Below are positions 48,896-61,300 of a DNA stretch of 64,000 nucleotides, in pieces. The DNA is from Echinococcus granulosus (taxonomy: Eukaryota; Platyhelminthes; Cestoda; Cyclophyllidea; Taeniidae). The notes below the pieces were generated by a model. It was not told the origin of the DNA. It made no database searches and saw nothing but the letters and a program-made list of their open reading frames with translations. The stretch lies in the NCBI RefSeq assembly GCF_000524195.1, contig NW_020170383.1, positions 1,315,031 to 1,379,030 on the forward strand. Reading direction: 5' to 3'. The first letter of the stretch is position 1, and each line of letters begins with the position of its first letter. The translations under genes were made by a program, and so were the position numbers.

Positions 48896-50089
48896 CTGAG
48901 ATAACCATTGAAATCAAGTGATCTGAAATAGGAGTATCGAAAACAAGTGCACAAAATCCCACAATTAAAAAACAAACACCATAGTGTGCCAAGTGGGACT
49001 TGGAGAAATGTGAAATAAAGGAAGAACAAACCGAAAACCAAACAGGATTAACATTTATATTGGACAAATCAGGTCTATAACCAAGTACATATTCGTGTTG
49101 TCAAAACGAAAAGTATACGAGCGGTCGGTAAACCAATGCAAACCAACTCATCAAAAAAAGTTGTGTAGGCTTAAAAGTACATAATTTAAGACAACGCCTT
49201 TGATTAAATGGAAATAGGCGGTAGACAAACCAAATGACACGATGACTATCTAAAATCAATGCGATAAGGGAGTACAAAACGTGTCTATTCAACATTACAC
49301 GTTATTTGTGCAAAAGCATCGCAGATGATAAGAAATCAAAACGTTGGATAACTGTCTATAGGGAGACAAAATAGTGGCGCAAACCTTTGCTTGAACAAAA
49401 TAGACGCTGCATCCCACTGTAAACTACACATAAGTGGGAGGAGTTTTGGCGTACAAGAATCAAATACCGTTAAACCATAAAACACACGCGAGATCTGAGT
49501 TCGGATATAAACAACTAGTTATTCAACAGGTACAAAACACTTTCTTGTAATATAAAGCATTAACAAAACTGGGCGATATATGACCGCAACTATATTAAAA
49601 AGTGCAGTAACACCTAAACAGCAAACTACACCTGAGTGCCGGCCGCATTCAAAGGAGCTCAACCGTGATTGTGCTATTGAACATTGCCTAGGGTAATTTC
49701 ATATATTTACCAAAATTTGTCAAAAAACCCCTAACTATCTTATTTGATTTACAATCCCATACATTCAAGGTTAACATTCGAAAAATGCTGCCATCGTTCT
49801 TCCATTTAATTTACTGAAACATTATTGAATCAGACAAGTATGCGGTTGAAATTCCCAACATTATGAGGTACCCATTTATTCTACAGGTTTGTAGATTAAT
49901 GGTTGAGTTGACAACACTTCCAATCTGCAATACCGTATCCGGGGTGTTAAAAAACCTGCATCAATTAATGCACATAGGATATTCTTGCATTCTTTTATAA
50001 CGCAAAATGGAGCTCACTGTCGTGTAATACGTCGGTTGGTTTAGTGTCTGTTTTGAAAGAAGCCACCTCTGAACGGGCTATTGCATCAA

Positions 50090-50225
50090 CGCTTGGCGGT
50101 CTGGGCATCGGGCCGTGCCAACACCTCTGGTACCTTCTGTTGACAAATATACGTATTCTGCTTGAGTACCATGTCTTCAAGGAAGTCTCGGGGCGCTAAA
50201 CTTGCGCCTCTGGAGAGCCAAGATG
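50090..50225 (+). repeat. Dispersed repeat, first tandem copy
   Basis: Shares with the neighbouring copy the ordered words GGGC-TCGGGCC-TGCC, CACCT-, ACCTTCT, ATATACGTATTCTGC-TGAGTA, TGTCTTCAAGGAAGTCTCGG and GCGCT. The two copies are about 60 bases apart in the same orientation. Confidence 0.65.
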
Positions 50226-50289
50226 TTCTGTAATACGATAGTGGCTTATCCCTCGGTTCTGGTGAGGCGCCACTTTTGTACTTCGAATT

Positions 50290-50475
50290 AGCCCCCTTGT
50301 ACCTCGCTGGGTGGGCTGGCCTTTCGGGCCATGCCAATAGCCCAGACACCTTCTCCGCGCTGAATATATATATTCTGCCCGAGTATTTTGTCTTCTTTCG
50401 TCTTCAGGGAGTCTCGGGACGCTACAGTTCTGTAGGGCGAAACTCGCAGGTCTCCGCTTCCCTATTCCCAGTGCT
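50290..50475 (+). repeat. Dispersed repeat, second tandem copy (most complete)
   Basis: Longest copy: GTACCTCGCTGGGTGGGCTG, CTTTCGGGCCATGCC, CACCTTCTCCGCGCTGAATA, TATTCTGCCCGAGTATTTTG and GTCTCGGGACGCTACAGTTC. It matches the inverted copy at 38640-38770 and shares the 19-base word TCTCGGGACGCTACAGTTC with 38198-38216. Confidence 0.7.
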
Positions 50476-51089
50476 CTTAGAACAACCCGATTGATTTACC
50501 CTCGACATATTTACTAGGGCGAAATGGATCGGGAGAACATATACAAGGTGTAGAGAGAGGAGAAACCGCAATCGCACTCAGGCACAGGAAACAACGACTC
50601 TGTCACCAGATTCGATTTGCATCCTTTCTTTCTCCCTGAAAGGTACATTAAAACAACATAAGTATTACAGTTTTTTGGTGTACACGAGTATTGGTTGGAC
50701 TCCAACAATTTTTTGACACTGGCGGAGTAAAGAAGTGCTGATATATCTTAGGTGTTTAAGGCTGGTTCTGACTATTTCTGGTTTTTCCCTCATACTGTCA
50801 TTTGTCCACTTAGTAATAATTCATTAGGATTTGCATCTGATGGATCCTTGTAAGTTAGCTTTAATCGTGCCTTAGAACCTGGTTAATCAAAATAAGCTAC
50901 ATTCCATTGAAAGATGTATTGCATAAAAGTTTTTGACAAAAATTGATAAACTGGGAGCGCTGTTTGGTAAACAAGCATTAAAAAATAATTTTAAATAATT
51001 TTTGTTGTACACAGGCCTTTTATATGATAAGTACATATTATTGTCAGCATATATGTTTCCTTATAGTTAATTATCACAGTCCGCGCTAC

Positions 51090-51118
51090 GTTTGGTTTTT
51101 TTGTTGGTCTTGTTTAGC
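51090..51118 (+). promoter_or_regulatory. Splice acceptor abutting the PTPN9 start codon
   Basis: A T/G-rich tract with a seven-T run ends in CTTGTTTAG at 51117. One base later the ATG at 51119 begins the PTPN9 frame. It could be the end of a 5' untranslated intron or a trans-splice acceptor. Confidence 0.45.
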
Positions 51119-52388
51119 ATGAACTTTTGTGAGGCAAATGGGGATGTCTTGTACCAGAAATGCAATTCCTCCTTTACTTTGTCTACACAGGAGAGGGAAG
51201 TAAGTCCGGATTTCCTGTTTTTCTCTCTTTTTTGAATATCAGTTTTCGTACCCTTTCCATGTGTTTCAATTTCTATGTAGTTTTTCTTGCCTCCTTTGTG
51301 TCTTCAACTCCATTTTTTTACTTAGAACTCCTATATTTTTACACCTTTGACCAATGGATGCTTTAAGAATTGTGTTTTGTTGCGCTGGTCATGTTGATTT
51401 TCTGGGATGTACTTTAGTTGCGTTATTTTTTACTCAACCCTTTTTCCCTTAGTGCATTGAAACTTTTCTTTTGCATGTTGGAACATCGTCCACGGTAACT
51501 GACAACGAGTGTTGGGCCTTTAAATTTCTTGCTGCCCGAAAGTTCAATGTTCAAGAAGCTGTTGAATTATTTTACTCGTATGAGGTAACGTTTAGCACTA
51601 ATCCGGTATTTGTTTAGGCTTTTCTAAGATCTGAAGGTATTACCACCGTAAATCCTTTCGATGAGAGTGTTCGATCTGAACTTCTGTCCGGAAAATTTAC
51701 TGTTTTGGTAGAAATGTATGCTGATACTAACTTGGCTTTAGAATGATAACGATTTATCTGGTGCCCGTGTTGCTCAATTTTTTGTACGACTTCATCGGCC
51801 GACTAGAAGTACTCATAAAGCCTTCCTCCAGTCTGTTGTATTTCAGTTGAATGCTGCTCTTCGAAAGTGAGTTGTCGCCTTATTTTTATTTCCTTTATGG
51901 TGAAATTCTATTTGAATTTAGAATTAATCTTGTTCGTGTTTAAAGCTTTTACGAATGTCTCATTTTCACAACAGAGAAACGGCAATTCGAAACGGCATAA
52001 TTCTTATCTACGACATGACAAACGCCAAATACTCAAATTTCGACGCTGATTTATCAAAGAAATTGTTCAACATGCTCAAAGTAAACTACTCATGCTTACT
52101 TGCTTGCATTAATCCTTCGACTCTAATATCTATTGCACACTCCAGTCCTGCTACCCGATCCGTTTGCGGCGGATAATAGTGTTGACGGCACCATTTTGGT
52201 TTCGGGCCTCCTTCCACCTACTGAGGGTCTTTATAAAGGAGGAGCTTAGAGACCGCGTACACGTGCTGCGTCCTCTGCCTGGCTCTCGCCTGGCCTCCCT
52301 CAGCAATCCCGACCCTGCGGTCGCACAGAAAGCGCACTACGCTTGGCTTCTTACCGCCCTGTCTGAGACCGTAGCCATCCCCGACGAG
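51119..52388 (+). CDS. PTPN9: PTPN9 N-terminus and Sec14 (CRAL-TRIO) domain, six exons
   Basis: The first exon reads MNFCEANGDVLYQKCN ending TLSTQERE. The CRAL-TRIO N-lobe follows with WAFKFLAARKFNVQEAVELF, then LRSEGITTVNPFDESVRSEL, LSGKFTVL, ARVAQFFVRLHRPTRSTH, NGIILIYDMTNAKYSNFD and RRIIVLTAPFWFRASFHLL. Each block lines up with human PTPN9 (for example SGKFTIL, IYDMCGSNYANF, APIWFR). Introns here are short, 33 to about 250 bases. The domain binds phosphoinositides and phosphatidylserine in the family. Confidence 0.92.
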
Positions 52389-55300
52389 GTAATCCTCTCC
52401 CCTCCACTCTTTTTTAGGCTCTGGTCAAGAAGCATGTTTTTTACGCTGGGTTCCATTTTGAATATCTTCAATGACATCTTAGTTAAATGGTTTTACTGGT
52501 GTTATCACCTCCTTTTAGGGTTTTGAATGATTTATAACAATGCTTTGTTTGTTTTCCGTCTGGCTGGTACTGGTTTTGGCTGATTGTGATTTAAAATAGA
52601 CTGCTCGTTGGTTTAATTTCTAGCGACATGCTGTGCGATGTATGAGTTGAGAGAATCATGTGGCTATTTGACATGGGGTCTACTTGGGTGATGTCCATAA
52701 CTGCTCGTCTGATCTCGTATAAAACTGTTTTGACTTGGACACCCACCAGTGGTAATTTCGTTCGCATGGCTTCGGCAAGCGAATATCCTATGCGGTAGTG
52801 ATTTTAATCCATCGTACCGAATGTGTACGGTTGTGTTGACCTCTACTTCACTTAGGGCATGAATCTAGGGCCCTTATCCCAACTTTACCGTTGTATTTGC
52901 TAAAGCTTTCACTGAAGAATCCAATTTGGTGATGTAATTCAGTGTCATTCCCTTCACTCGCCGAGCTTCCAACTAGTCTTTGCCAATAAATTTTTGTAAA
53001 GGTTTAAACTTTTAGGATCTTTTGAGGATCTGCTGAGGCGTAGTATTCCCGTCTTATTAGTAAATAAAGCACGTTTCTCCGTGTAGTTTTGGACTATTTT
53101 CAAGTATCCAAGATAAACAGTCCTCAGGTAGTGCCCTATACTATTCTTTTTTGAGTTCATTTTGAGGGAATTTTTGCTTGAATACTGCGCACATGGTTGA
53201 AGGTGCATTTGAACAATGCTGCTGCAAACGTTTTGATAGTACTAAACAAGCGCTGGGGTTGGTAAATTGGTTTTACGAATTAATCTGTTAGTACATCTTT
53301 ACCTAGTCTTCATATCGTCTTCTATTTCTAAGTTACTTCCACAAAAGAAAACCTCGCAACTTGAGTTTCTATGGTTCCAAATTACTAGTTGTGCAGTGTT
53401 TTCCGGCACGTTGATCTCTGGTAGGAAGAAGACTTGTTGGAAATTCAACCCTTTTTACGGTATATATATATGTATATTGTACGTCTAGCCAGACCATGGA
53501 GTTTGTAAATGGAAAGCCTTCCGTGTTTCCCCCCCCCCGGAAATCATTTGAGAGTTCAGCCCACGCTGGCATGAATAAATCTTTCCCAGTCCCTCGGTTA
53601 ATTTACATTTGCTAGCTGCAACACCTCATTTCGTCCAATTAAACCCCTTAGAAAGTCTTTTAATATCTTACCTTCGAGACCAATCTGCCTGAAAAACTTT
53701 GCTTTTAGCAATAATTTTAACTTATATTTACTCGAAAAGCAATTTGCTTGCACCGATTAAGCTGCTACCCCATCTGCCAGTCTTTTGTTAAATTCGATGA
53801 TGCGGAAATGCAACGCTTTCATTTTTTTAAATTTTAATGAAATCTGAGGGAGATGTGTGTGGCCGCTCAGGCATTTGCTGATATTGGTTGAAAATAGGGT
53901 TTAAGTGACTTGTTTAGGCAAATATTGCTTATTTACTTGCATTTAGGGTACAAATTTGTTCAGACGTGGATAAAGGCCTGTATACTATGTATTACTTACC
54001 TTAGCCTTCAGTTGTGGCTTCTAATTAAGGTAAATTTGACTTGGGTTTTGATTCATCTATTAGATCTCTTTTTATTAATCATATCTTATCATTTTTTGAT
54101 TCAACTTTTTGGAAAATATGCCTCATGGAACAGTCACAACTTTCATTTTATAAAATCTCATGAAGGATGTTACATCTTCATAAATCTTCTGCACTTGTCA
54201 TTGCCGTTCCACATCTTTATGGCTGTTTTATTTTCAAATAATGTACTTATGGGATCAGAAAGTGATATACATAGGTCTTTTAGGGGATGGCACTGTCCAA
54301 ATAGCTGTACTTTTTCCTTCTTTTAATGGTTCATTTTCGGCGACACTCGCTATTTGAAGTCACTGCTTGCTTCCTCTGTTCTCTGAAATCTATCTTTTAT
54401 TCCACTTTTTCTCTGCCCCAGACTCAATTTTTTGGGGATTTGACTCCGTTTTTGTCTGCACTCTTAAAACTGAGCTGCCATGAAAATTATGGGTGTGTAC
54501 GATCCCGTTCGTTCTTTGCGGTACCTAACCGCTGAATCTGGATTGATTGCCATCGGAGCGTCAGGTCTTTCCTGTTAAACCCTCTAGACTGCTTGGATCG
54601 TATTTTTGAAGTATCCTTTACCTTGGCGTGCAGTTTGCACCAATGAGGAGACCTAATTTCTCGGCTGTTTTATTTTATTTGGGATCGTAGTTATTTATTC
54701 CTGTTTACGTCTGATCGCTCAGAAGTACATTAATCTTTTTCCTGCCTACATATTTTTATTCGAGCAATCAAGTGACAAGTAGGTCCCGTTGAATTAAATT
54801 AGAAAACTCTATCTTGATTTTTTGGGCAGACTATTGTTATACAACAGGGGTCTATTTTGATAAAAGTGTCTTGTTTTTTGACGCCATTCTAGTTTCCCTG
54901 CATGGACCGGAAATCACTTCATTTTTCACTTCTATTGTAATATGAAGTACACCCTAAAGTGAGTTTACACTCCTTCATTGTGTTGTTTTACTACCGCCAT
55001 TTGTCACTCAAATGGGCTGGAAAGGCAAATACCGTTGCTGACAAAAGTGTAAATGTTGATGAGCGTCAAATGAAAACTAAGCTGCTGTTATAATTGCATA
55101 AAGTAATATTTTTTAAAGACCTGAGGATTCTGTATGTGCGTGCATCTGGCATTCAATGTCATTTCCTTACTAATCGGTTTAAATTTCATGTAGTTGATGG
55201 TTCATAAAGTAAACAAAATTATTCCTACTACTCATTCCTGTTTGCGTGACGTCGAGTTTTTCTTATTTTTTGTGGTTGTCTTCTAATTGGAATGATCTGA

Positions 55301-58300
55301 CCATTTTCATAGATCATTGGTCCCATCGATACACCATGCTGTATTACTCTGGGTTATGATGGAAAAAGAGGAAATCGGAAAGATTATGCGAATTGACATC
55401 GTCTGATCCAAATTTATTGTTAATCCCCATCGCAAAGGTGCGATGCCACAGCCTCATTTTCTTTGCCAACATAGATTGCACACATTTTTTGTATGTGCTA
55501 GTCTGTGCCTGAATACTAGTGTGTGCTATTTTTGTATTGCTCTTGCGGGAGCTGCCACAAATCGCTGACGAAATTTTAGATCCCTATATTTGGTCATTCG
55601 CGGGAATCAGCAAGCGCTAGGTTACATACGCTGTAGTTGCGGCCTTTACGTTACCCACTCAGTGCGTATCGCTAGGCTAAAGGCTCATTTGACCTATTCA
55701 TAAGTCGCAACAGCCTGGGTTTCAAGTTTTTACGAAATAAAATGTCTTTTTGTACCAAGACACTGCATTTGCAGAAGACGGAGTAGCCAGTGCGGGCGTG
55801 TACGTACATTGCAAAAAGGGTGTTATTGTGTATACATATATATATTTCTGCAAAATTCCGCATACTGCTAACTCTAACTGATTCACGCCTTCACACCGGA
55901 AGTAACGCCATTACCCTTGTTAGACCTAACAGAATAACCTGGCTTTGTTGTTGATTCAGTTCAGTAGTATAATCTCATTCGGATTGTTTTTTTTTAAATT
56001 TTCGGTAATTATTTGCTATTTTAAAGGGGCTTTAATTGATAGCTAATTTTGCTATCGTGTTTATGTTTCCTGAATAACTTCGACACGCCCAGGCGTTGGC
56101 TCCTCCTCTTCAAACACGGATGACTCATTCTTCCTTTTTCCTCTTGCATTCATCTCTTTTCCCTTCCTCTCTCCCCAGTTATTTTCCACCCCGGGTCTCG
56201 GTACGCGTCAACCCTCAGCTGCCATATCGGCCTTTTTCCACGCCTCCAATAATGGCGGTGGAAGTGGGAGCACCAACAGCACAATCGATTGCTCTGGTCG
56301 CTCCTCCCCGTCTGCCAGCGACGCGGGCGACGAGGCAGCGATGGTTGGGCCTCTGACTGAAGATGAGGGATTGATGGCGGAGATCGGTTGCTGTTCTCCC
56401 AACTGGGACCCCTTCGCCCTCTCCAGCTCCCAGTCCAGCGACGCTGAGTCCACTGGCCTCCCCGTGAACCCCGCTACTGGCTGTGCTGGTGCTGATACCG
56501 ACGGGATTGCAGCGGCGAGGAACAACGTCATGTCTATGTCCTGCAGTCCTGTTCTCTCAGCCATACCGATCACCTCTAGCATTAATGGCGAGATTGTATG
56601 TTTGGCACTAGTTTTAGGAACATTTTCTGGCATCTTTCGTTCTTACCTTTTTCCTGTATGCATAAGACAGATTAGGAATGTTTCGGATACATAAGTAACT
56701 TGTCGATCCCTTGGCTGTTGTGTTTCTGGTATTAAAAAGCGTCATTTTTTCGTGAAGTCTGAAATTCTTTGGAAAATTAGTGTTGTCTGGTCGTTTCACC
56801 CCTCGGTTAAAATTGTGCATTGTTTCGTAATGAAATCGCATTCTCCCACTACAAGAGGTGTCGACTGGTTTGTGCTGCACATCAATGCGTTTGAACGTAT
56901 CAACCCGTAATCGTGTTTGTGTTCTTTTGCTCTGTAGTTCACTTTCATAAGGTGATCCATGTTCTATCATGTGATACTTGTAGTGCCTATATTTCTTACA
57001 AAATTCGACTAGTACAAATTGAATTGACCTGATCTTGAAGACCAGTTCCGTTTCCAGCATTACATTAGTTTGTTAAGCTGTGGTAGACTAACTGGGATCG
57101 GCTTAATTTCCTTAGGAAACCTTCATATTTGCTTATTTATCTGCAAAAGTAAATCAGTTATTACATGCACTGCGTGTTGCTTTCAAATTACATATTCGTA
57201 TTTTGTTATCAGCTTATGTCATGTGTAACCTCCCTTTGTTTTTCTCATACGTCCTCTAAGATATTTCCTCCTTATTAGAAAAGTCGAATTAAGGCTGTGG
57301 GTCTGTTTAAAAACGATTTACGCTATACCACTGTTATGGGGTAGGTTATTTTTAGAGGCTTACCTTTTGCTGCAGCTTGATTTGCTATGATTTCATAGTC
57401 TTTGTTATCAAAGACTTCAAGTTCTGCTATTAAAGAATTTTCTCAAATTATAGCTCACGCGGGTCAGTAGGTCGTTGTTTTCATTGATTAGTTACTGGAA
57501 TCAATAACTTTTTACTGTAGCATATTCTCATATGAGCCTTGGCTTTCTCCACCAAAGACAGTAGCCATGATCCGAATTCACTTCCACATCCCCCTTCTTA
57601 CCTCTAGCGCAACATTAAGCCTCAAGCAGCCAAAATGGGTCAGGAGCCCTTTCGCGACCCCGCAGGAACGCCCACACCCCCCGCCATCCCCAAGTTTGGC
57701 AACCCCCTCAATGGGGCCCGTGTTGACGGCGATTTCGCTGCAACTCCCACTTCAGAAACCGCCCCCTCCACCACTGCATGCACCGGCGCAAAGCACCTGC
57801 ATAGCTGTACCAGCAGATCGAACCGCACACCGAGTGGGGGACAATGGGTCGCACAGCAAGCGCCTCTCGCCTCTCAGGACGATTTCACCGTCTCAGGTCT
57901 GGAGGACAGCACCAGCACTGACAGCAGCAATACCATTCGAAATGAAAAGCGCTTGAAACAAACCACTGCCCCTCTCTCCACTCCATCTTTTGCCACCGGT
58001 CTCGCTACAGTTCGTCCCTCTGGTAAGTTTTAGGATAGCTACCTTTCTTGTATCACGACTTTAACGCCAGCGTTGCAAAGAACGAAAAGTTTCTAATCTC
58101 GCTTACTCATACTTTCAGCTAATTCTGGTTGTTCCCCGAATTCTACTAGTTGTCATTTTCTGGCTTTGAATTAAATTTTGTCTATTTACCGTTTTGAGTC
58201 TATATCATTGTAGTGGATTGGCTCCAACTGGCAAAGAATCTCTGCGAATATGGCCTAAGTGTTTTCCATATATATCATGATAAGCGTTTTTTGGCTTGAA

Positions 58301-61300
58301 GGCGTTATCTTTATAGCCACGAAATTGTGATGAATCATTACTGACACTCATTCGACGATCGGTTGTTGTATTTAGTAACTGGAAAATGGCACTAAATATG
58401 CATCTTAAAGCAGTCTTTAAGTATGATGTGTAGTCGTTGTAAAAGTGTGAGGTTGGCTGCTTTTTGTTTAAATTTATCTTTCCCGCCTACCAAATTGCCC
58501 ATTATTTCATTACACTTCGTTTTCCCTCGTTTCGCATAGCGTACAGATTAATGCAAGATTTTCTCACTCCGCATTGTTTGCTGCTACCAAATTGATGAGC
58601 TTGGAGGCAATTGCGGTTCGTACTATTTTCACAGATAATGAAGTGGCTCGTAACTATACTCTATTTATTAGTATTGAAAATCATTTGGCCAATAGGTCCA
58701 TATTAAGCTTTAAGAGGTTAAATTCCCAATCATTTGGTGTTACTTGCTGCACATGTTATTCAGGAAAAACTCACTCACACGGCGTTCATTCCCAGGATAT
58801 TTTTAATATCGAAAATGTAGATGATCTAACTGTCTTGTTTGGTTCCCACACGCACGCATCCAGATCTTATTCCCTCGTGGGCATTGAATCGTCCTACTGG
58901 CCCCTCCATCCAAGTGGGTCCCCATCGGGTGACTGGAGGGTTGCAGCAACCGAACAACGACCCGCAACCGGACAAGTTCTACTGTATCGGTGAAGCCTCC
59001 TCTGCCACTCACTCATCCCTTACCTCTCCTCGCCTGTGCTCCCGAGTTCTTCAATCACCACCCACTCAGGTGGAGTCAGATCCCACAAAGGCGCAGATTG
59101 ACAGGTTCTTTGAGGATAGTGATTCCGACATTGACAAAGGCGACAGCAACGGCCAGATCACGAATGAGGCCCCTGGTGATGATGAGGTCGATAAAGGTGA
59201 CTATGATGATGATGACGAAGAAGAAGAAGCGGCGGATTTAGACCTGGACGGCCTCTGGATGACTATTGATCAGCTGGCTAGCCACGTGGCTGAGCTGGGT
59301 TTGGGTGGGCTAGTTGAGGAGTACTCGGCGATGTGCAGCATCAAAACCGACGATCCCTGCACTGCCTTTCGGTGGGTGTCTCGTTATGCATTTTCTCCCC
59401 AATCGGCCACGTGTCTAGGCTTATTCCTAGTGGCCCAAGTGGTGTTTTAAATCCTTACAAATATGCTTGTTATTGCAGAATTCAAGCTCTTACCCTATGC
59501 ACTTTACTATTCCCATGTGATGAACTGTAATCAGGATTGGTATTGCACTTGCCCCTTATTGTTTTCCCAAACTGTTTTATTATAATTGTCATGGTATCCA
59601 CTAAAATTCATAGTCTTTCACCATTGCAATCTTCAAATTTAAACTTGATTGCTTTTTATTGAAACTTACTGTGGAGTATACCTCATGACGATAGCATGCA
59701 CTCTTGAAAAGGTGATGAAGCATTTTACTTGTCATTTCCACTTTTAATACTTCAAGATGTATTTGCACTGACAAATCAAGATCCGCGAACTAACTGTGAA
59801 CTGCTTAGGTGTGGTTGCCGACTTGGTCTTTTAAGAAAAGTCACCTTTTTGTGGTCGATTGAGACTCTCTTGATTATCCTCAGATATGTCAATGTGGCTG
59901 TCTGAATTCCTTTTCACACTCAAACTACCATAATGCTTAAATGTGTTATCAAGAAAGTGCGTTTTCTTCCCCAAAACTGATGTGGAGTGCATGCACTCGT
60001 TTTGGTTTAGTAACCTTTTCAGTTTTTAAGGTTTACGTGTGCGCTTGCTTGATGGGATGATATTATCACGTTTCGTTTCCCCCCTTGCACCTACTAGCTA
60101 CCTCCATCATCGTGGTGATAACCTAGTGACGAGTATGGCATGGTTTTCATGAGTATTTAATTGGTCACTAAAATTTTGGTGCAGATCAATAACGGTTTTC
60201 TGTTTCTCTTGTAGTATTTGCGTTAACTATTTAGTTATCAATGCCAAATGTAGTCTAAAAATAAACTATTGCTAGCAATTTCTCACTGCATTTGTGCAAA
60301 ATACCACTCTAGGGTCAATGTTTTCACCTCCATTTAAATAACCCACGTTATCTACTATTCCGTGTGGGTACCATGTTATTTCACGAAAGACAACTTAAAC
60401 ACCGCTAGGAGTGATTAGGCTAGGCATCTCATCCGACTTCGCTATTACAAATACAAGTGACTTTCGCTTTTAGCCATTGTCCTGGTCCAGGACTATTATT
60501 TGTTTAAAAATGTAGCAACTTGGTAACTGTGTTAGATTAAAATCAAGTCATTCAATCCTGCAATCCGATCATCAACAGGGGCGATGCCAAGTTTATGTGT
60601 GTCGGATCGTCATTTCCTGACCTATGAATGTAATGACGCATGGATCTTGATTAAGGGAACTTAGAGGATAGTCCATTGAAAATCCATCAACAGGCATCAA
60701 TGGACAAGGAGGATCACAACTTTCAGAGTACAAGAAGCGTTCAGCGCTCCCCACTATACTAAACCACAACATTTTAGAAGGACTGTTGGGTCTTGCATTT
60801 TTACTGTATTCGCAAACCAATACTAGTTGATACAATACCAACTCTGTTTCCTTAATACTCTTTAAAATATTCATTGATAATCCCAAACGGAAAGGGCGAG
60901 TGATAGGCTCTTTTAGGTGGATCGCTATATTCACTAGCCTTTCGTATCGTTAAGAATTTACCTAAAAACCGTCAATAACCTAATCGGTCCGTCGTCTTTT
61001 GAGCTCAGCAGTGTTGCGCTTCGGATGTTTTCATTGCGCTATAAGTCAGTGGTGTTGCCGATACTATTTTCATTGCTTCTGTATGTTTCTGATTTTTCTG
61101 CCGGCAGCATGACTCACTGGGGCATTAGCCCATCCAAACACCCTGATTAAACTTTTTGAACACGAGAAATGACATGATTCACTCCAAGCTTCCACCTACC
61201 GTCTAGCTACTGCTACGACAGCTGCCGCTAATAATGTTGCGATGTCGTGGTTAGATAATCTCGTGTGCCAAATTCAATGCTACTTTAGTCTTCCACAATC

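Larger units (their letters stand above)
48896..51117. other. Region between the divergent gene blocks, with repeat copies
   Basis: The nearer part (to about 49.9 kb) is A-rich on the plus strand, like introns of the minus-strand gene, so the true 5' end of that gene may be here. From about 50.5 kb the composition flips to T-rich on the plus strand. Two tandem copies of a dispersed repeat lie at 50090-50475. No gene was recognised. Confidence 0.45.

Noticed and set aside
48405..49067. Whole 220-codon minus-strand frame as one exon
   Set aside because: Only the middle part (48537-48895) is bounded by a good acceptor and donor. The outer parts are hydrophobic or unconstrained and look like intron read-through.
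53910..54326. 138-codon hydrophobic plus-strand frame in a PTPN9 intron
   Set aside because: Composition is Leu/Phe/Ile/Ser dominated because the intron is T-rich. No splice signals or homology support it.
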